Below the pieces are notes generated by a model. That model worked only from the letters and a program-made list of their open reading frames with translations, was not told the origin of the DNA and did not search any database. This document shows, piece by piece, positions 52,878-54,156 of a DNA stretch of 54,156 bases; the stretch's first letter is position 1; every line of letters begins with the position of its first letter. The stretch comes from Duncaniella sp. (GTDB lineage: Bacteria > Bacteroidota > Bacteroidia > Bacteroidales > Muribaculaceae). Location: NCBI GenBank assembly GCA_029060405.1, contig JAIDUB010000050.1, positions 1-54,156 on the forward strand, read 5' to 3'. Made by a program: the position numbers and the translations under genes.

Positions 52878-52964
52878 TCAGGTCACTCAGTCCATCTCCC
52901 GATGCCGTCCTTTCACAACAGAGCCTCCACCGCTTGCGATGAAGGTTATCATGTCGTGACCTGA
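52878..52964 (-). promoter_or_regulatory. Long-range inverted repeat in the L11 operon leader
   Basis: TCAGGTCAC (52878-52886) and GTGACCTGA (52956-52964) are exact reverse complements, enclosing 69 nt in the nusG-rplK gap. Folded in RNA this would close a structured domain in the leader of rplK-rplA, the position where L1-binding sites control these operons in other bacteria. Confidence 0.5.
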
Positions 52965-52982
52965 CGACTCAGGCGCTATTGA

Positions 52983-53525
52983 TTATTCACGCTCTACCTG
53001 CTGATTTTCGAGTTCAAGCGGAGTTTTACGTCCGAAGATCTTGACGCTTACTTTCAGTTTCTTCTTCTCGCGGTTCACTTCCTCGATCACGCCGGTAAAT
53101 CCTTTGAAAGGACCGTCGTTGACCTTGACAGCCTCGCCCACCATATAATCATTGCCATCGTCGAGAGTCATCTCATCGGCAGCTCCGAGCATGCGGCGCA
53201 CCTCGCTTTCGCGAAGGGCTTCGGGGGGAGCGGCCTTTCCACGACCACGCAGAAAGTCGATTACATTAGTGGTATTGCGGAGCTCATAAAGCACCTCGCC
53301 CTGAAGATCACACTCTACAAACACGTAACCGGAATAAAGATTGCGTTCTTTCACAACCTTCTTTCCGTTGCGCACGGTAAGAACCTTTTCAGTGGGAATC
53401 AAAACCTGGAAGACATATTTGCCGAGATCGGTGTTGCGGATAGCTGCATCGAGCACTTCCTTCACCTTTGCTTCCTTACCGGAGATGGCGCGGAGCACAT
53501 ACCAAGCCTTATTACCTTCAGCCAT
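52983..53525 (-). CDS. nusG: Transcription antitermination factor NusG
   Basis: 180 residues: NGN domain (KAWYVLRAISGKEAKVKEVL; SGYVFVECDLQGEVLYELRN) and C-terminal KOW domain (GEAVKVNDGPFKGFTGVIEE). It binds RNA polymerase and links transcription to Rho or the ribosome. It lies 20 nt after secE, the usual arrangement. Confidence 0.97.
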   Translation of the reverse strand: MAEGNKAWYVLRAISGKEAKVKEVLDAAIRNTDLGKYVFQVLIPTEKVLTVRNGKKVVKERNLYSGYVFVECDLQGEVLYELRNTTNVIDFLRGRGKAAPPEALRESEVRRMLGAADEMTLDDGNDYMVGEAVKVNDGPFKGFTGVIEEVNREKKKLKVSVKIFGRKTPLELENQQVERE

Positions 53526-53545
53526 TGACCGTCTACTTTAAAAGA

Positions 53546-53746
53546 TTATTTACCCAATCCGTAGATAAAGTGCATCACTAAATCCACCACCTGGTCCATG
53601 CAGAAGATTATCGCTGCAATAATGATGGAAGCAATCAGCACGATAATCGCGCTCTTGACCAGCTGGCTTCTTGTAGGCCAAGAAGTCTTATAACGAAGCT
53701 CGTCATAGGACTCCTCTATATCAGTAAGTAGTTTAAATTTGCTCAT
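53546..53746 (-). CDS. secE: Preprotein translocase subunit SecE
   Basis: 66 residues with a cytoplasmic amphipathic helix (SYDELRYKTSWPTRSQLVKS) and one membrane helix (about 32-55). The short, single-helix form is standard outside the enterobacteria. It clamps SecY in the translocon. It starts 16 nt downstream of the tRNA-Trp gene. Confidence 0.94.
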   Translation of the reverse strand: MSKFKLLTDIEESYDELRYKTSWPTRSQLVKSAIIVLIASIIIAAIIFCMDQVVDLVMHFIYGLGK

Positions 53747-53761
53747 TTATGATTTGCTTTT

Positions 53762-53837
53762 TGGCACGGGTTGAGAGGCTCGAACTCCCGACACCTGGTT
53801 TTGGAGACCAGTGCTCTACCGACTGAGCTAAACCCGT
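53762..53837 (-). tRNA. trpT: tRNA-Trp (anticodon CCA)
   Basis: 76 nt with the 3' CCA encoded. The acceptor stem is ACGGGTT/AACCCGT, the anticodon arm CTGGT-CTCCAAA-ACCAG carries anticodon CCA, and the T-loop has GTTCGAGCC. It lies between tuf and secE, as is usual in Bacteroidetes. Confidence 0.97.
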
Positions 53838-53843
53838 ATAGTT

Positions 53844-53903
53844 AAAAAATAAAGCCGGCCTCGCTGTGATCACATCACGATCGGCGCGCCGACCGGCTTT
53901 ATT
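53844..53903 (-). terminator. Terminator after tuf, before tRNA-Trp
   Basis: On the minus strand AATAAAGCCGG (53903-53893) pairs with CCGGCTTTATT (53858-53848), followed by TTTT. The 34-nt inner part contains further self-complementary segments (GATC...GATC). It lies 22 nt after the tuf stop. Confidence 0.85.
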
Positions 53904-53925
53904 ATGATTTATCTTTGACTAAAGA

Positions 53926-54156
53926 TTAGTCGAGGATTTCGGTGATCTGACCCGAACCAACGGTGCGGCCACCTTCGCGGATAGCGAAGCGGAGACCCTG
54001 ATCGCAAGCAACGGGGTTGATGAGATCTACAGTGATCTCTACGTTGTCGCCGGGCATTACCATTTCTACACCTTCGGGAAGAGTGATCTCACCGGTAACG
54101 TCGAGTGTACGGATGTAGAACTGGGGACGATAGTGGTTGTGGAACGGAGTGTGACG
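53926..54156 (-). CDS. tuf: Elongation factor Tu, C-terminal part (runs off the window)
   Basis: 76 residues up to the window edge. The read end is [20 protein letters not shown], then ...[46 protein letters not shown]. This is domain 3 of EF-Tu, which carries aminoacyl-tRNA to the ribosome. The 5' part lies beyond 54156. The stop is at 53926-53928. Confidence 0.97.
   Translation of the reverse strand, partial: RHTPFHNHYRPQFYIRTLDVTGEITLPEGVEMVMPGDNVEITVDLINPVACDQGLRFAIREGGRTVGSGQITEILD

Noticed and set aside
1-54156. CRISPR array, prophage or integrase
   Set aside because: No regularly spaced direct repeats, cas genes, phage structural genes or recombinase genes were found.

Overview
The window reads as a chromosome segment of a Bacteroidales bacterium, most probably from the Muribaculaceae/Bacteroidaceae side of the order (an inference, not proven here). 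The signs are: promoters of the Bacteroidetes type (TTG or TTTG, 19-21 nt, then TAnnTTTG) in front of many genes; no consistent Shine-Dalgarno sequences; an ECF sigma / anti-sigma / TonB receptor / DUF4249 lipoprotein unit; DUF4230, DUF2795 and probable DUF6591 proteins; BspA-type leucine-rich repeats with C-terminal sorting tails; a serine-type sulfatase beside its radical SAM maturase; and the gene order tuf - tRNA-Trp - secE - nusG - rplK - rplA - rplJ - rplL - rpoB - rpoC.

Layout. 1-2480 (minus): a Fic AMP-transferase gene followed tightly by a PnuC-family transporter and thiamine pyrophosphokinase. 2553-8562 (plus): ECF sigma factor, short anti-sigma factor, TonB-dependent receptor, DUF4249 lipoprotein, then a secreted sialidase-like protein ending in a clear terminator. 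8615-11330: an MFS exporter and an AlbA_2/ATPase regulator. 11315-19049: an accessory island with a nucleotidyltransferase-like protein, a short RhuM protein, a PAS protein, an ORF6N protein, an aldo/keto reductase, a probable toxin / HTH antitoxin / SecB-like chaperone operon, a RecD2-type helicase and a full RhuM protein. 19050-24684: a paired palindromic repeat (REPIN-like), a second MFS transporter, a 297-bp MITE, an unknown protein facing a Ser/Thr kinase, a lipoprotein and a possible structured RNA. 24685-28091: five co-directional membrane or lipoprotein genes of unknown role, two with DUF4230. 28354-31510: a hypothetical gene, then sulfatase plus anSME. 31621-33668: a second Fic gene that looks inserted at the 3' end of a DUF2795 gene. 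34009-41574: YraN, a YhcH-like protein and a surface/outer-membrane protein group. 42069-54156 (minus): the transcription and translation core operon.

The most unusual signals are: (1) all three KilA-N/ORF6N/RhuM-type genes carry a 25-29 bp (near-)perfect palindrome inside the coding sequence, in the two RhuM genes at the same place of the protein; (2) a three-gene operon that looks like a toxin-antitoxin-chaperone system with two palindromic operators, one over the promoter; (3) a Fic gene with iteron-like repeats on both sides and a duplicated 30-nt target next to a housekeeping gene; (4) a Fic gene heading the thiamine-uptake operon with a 17-nt-arm inverted repeat beside its promoter; (5) a roughly 360-nt candidate structured RNA before the five-gene membrane cluster. 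All functional calls come from reading the sequence; no database search was done.
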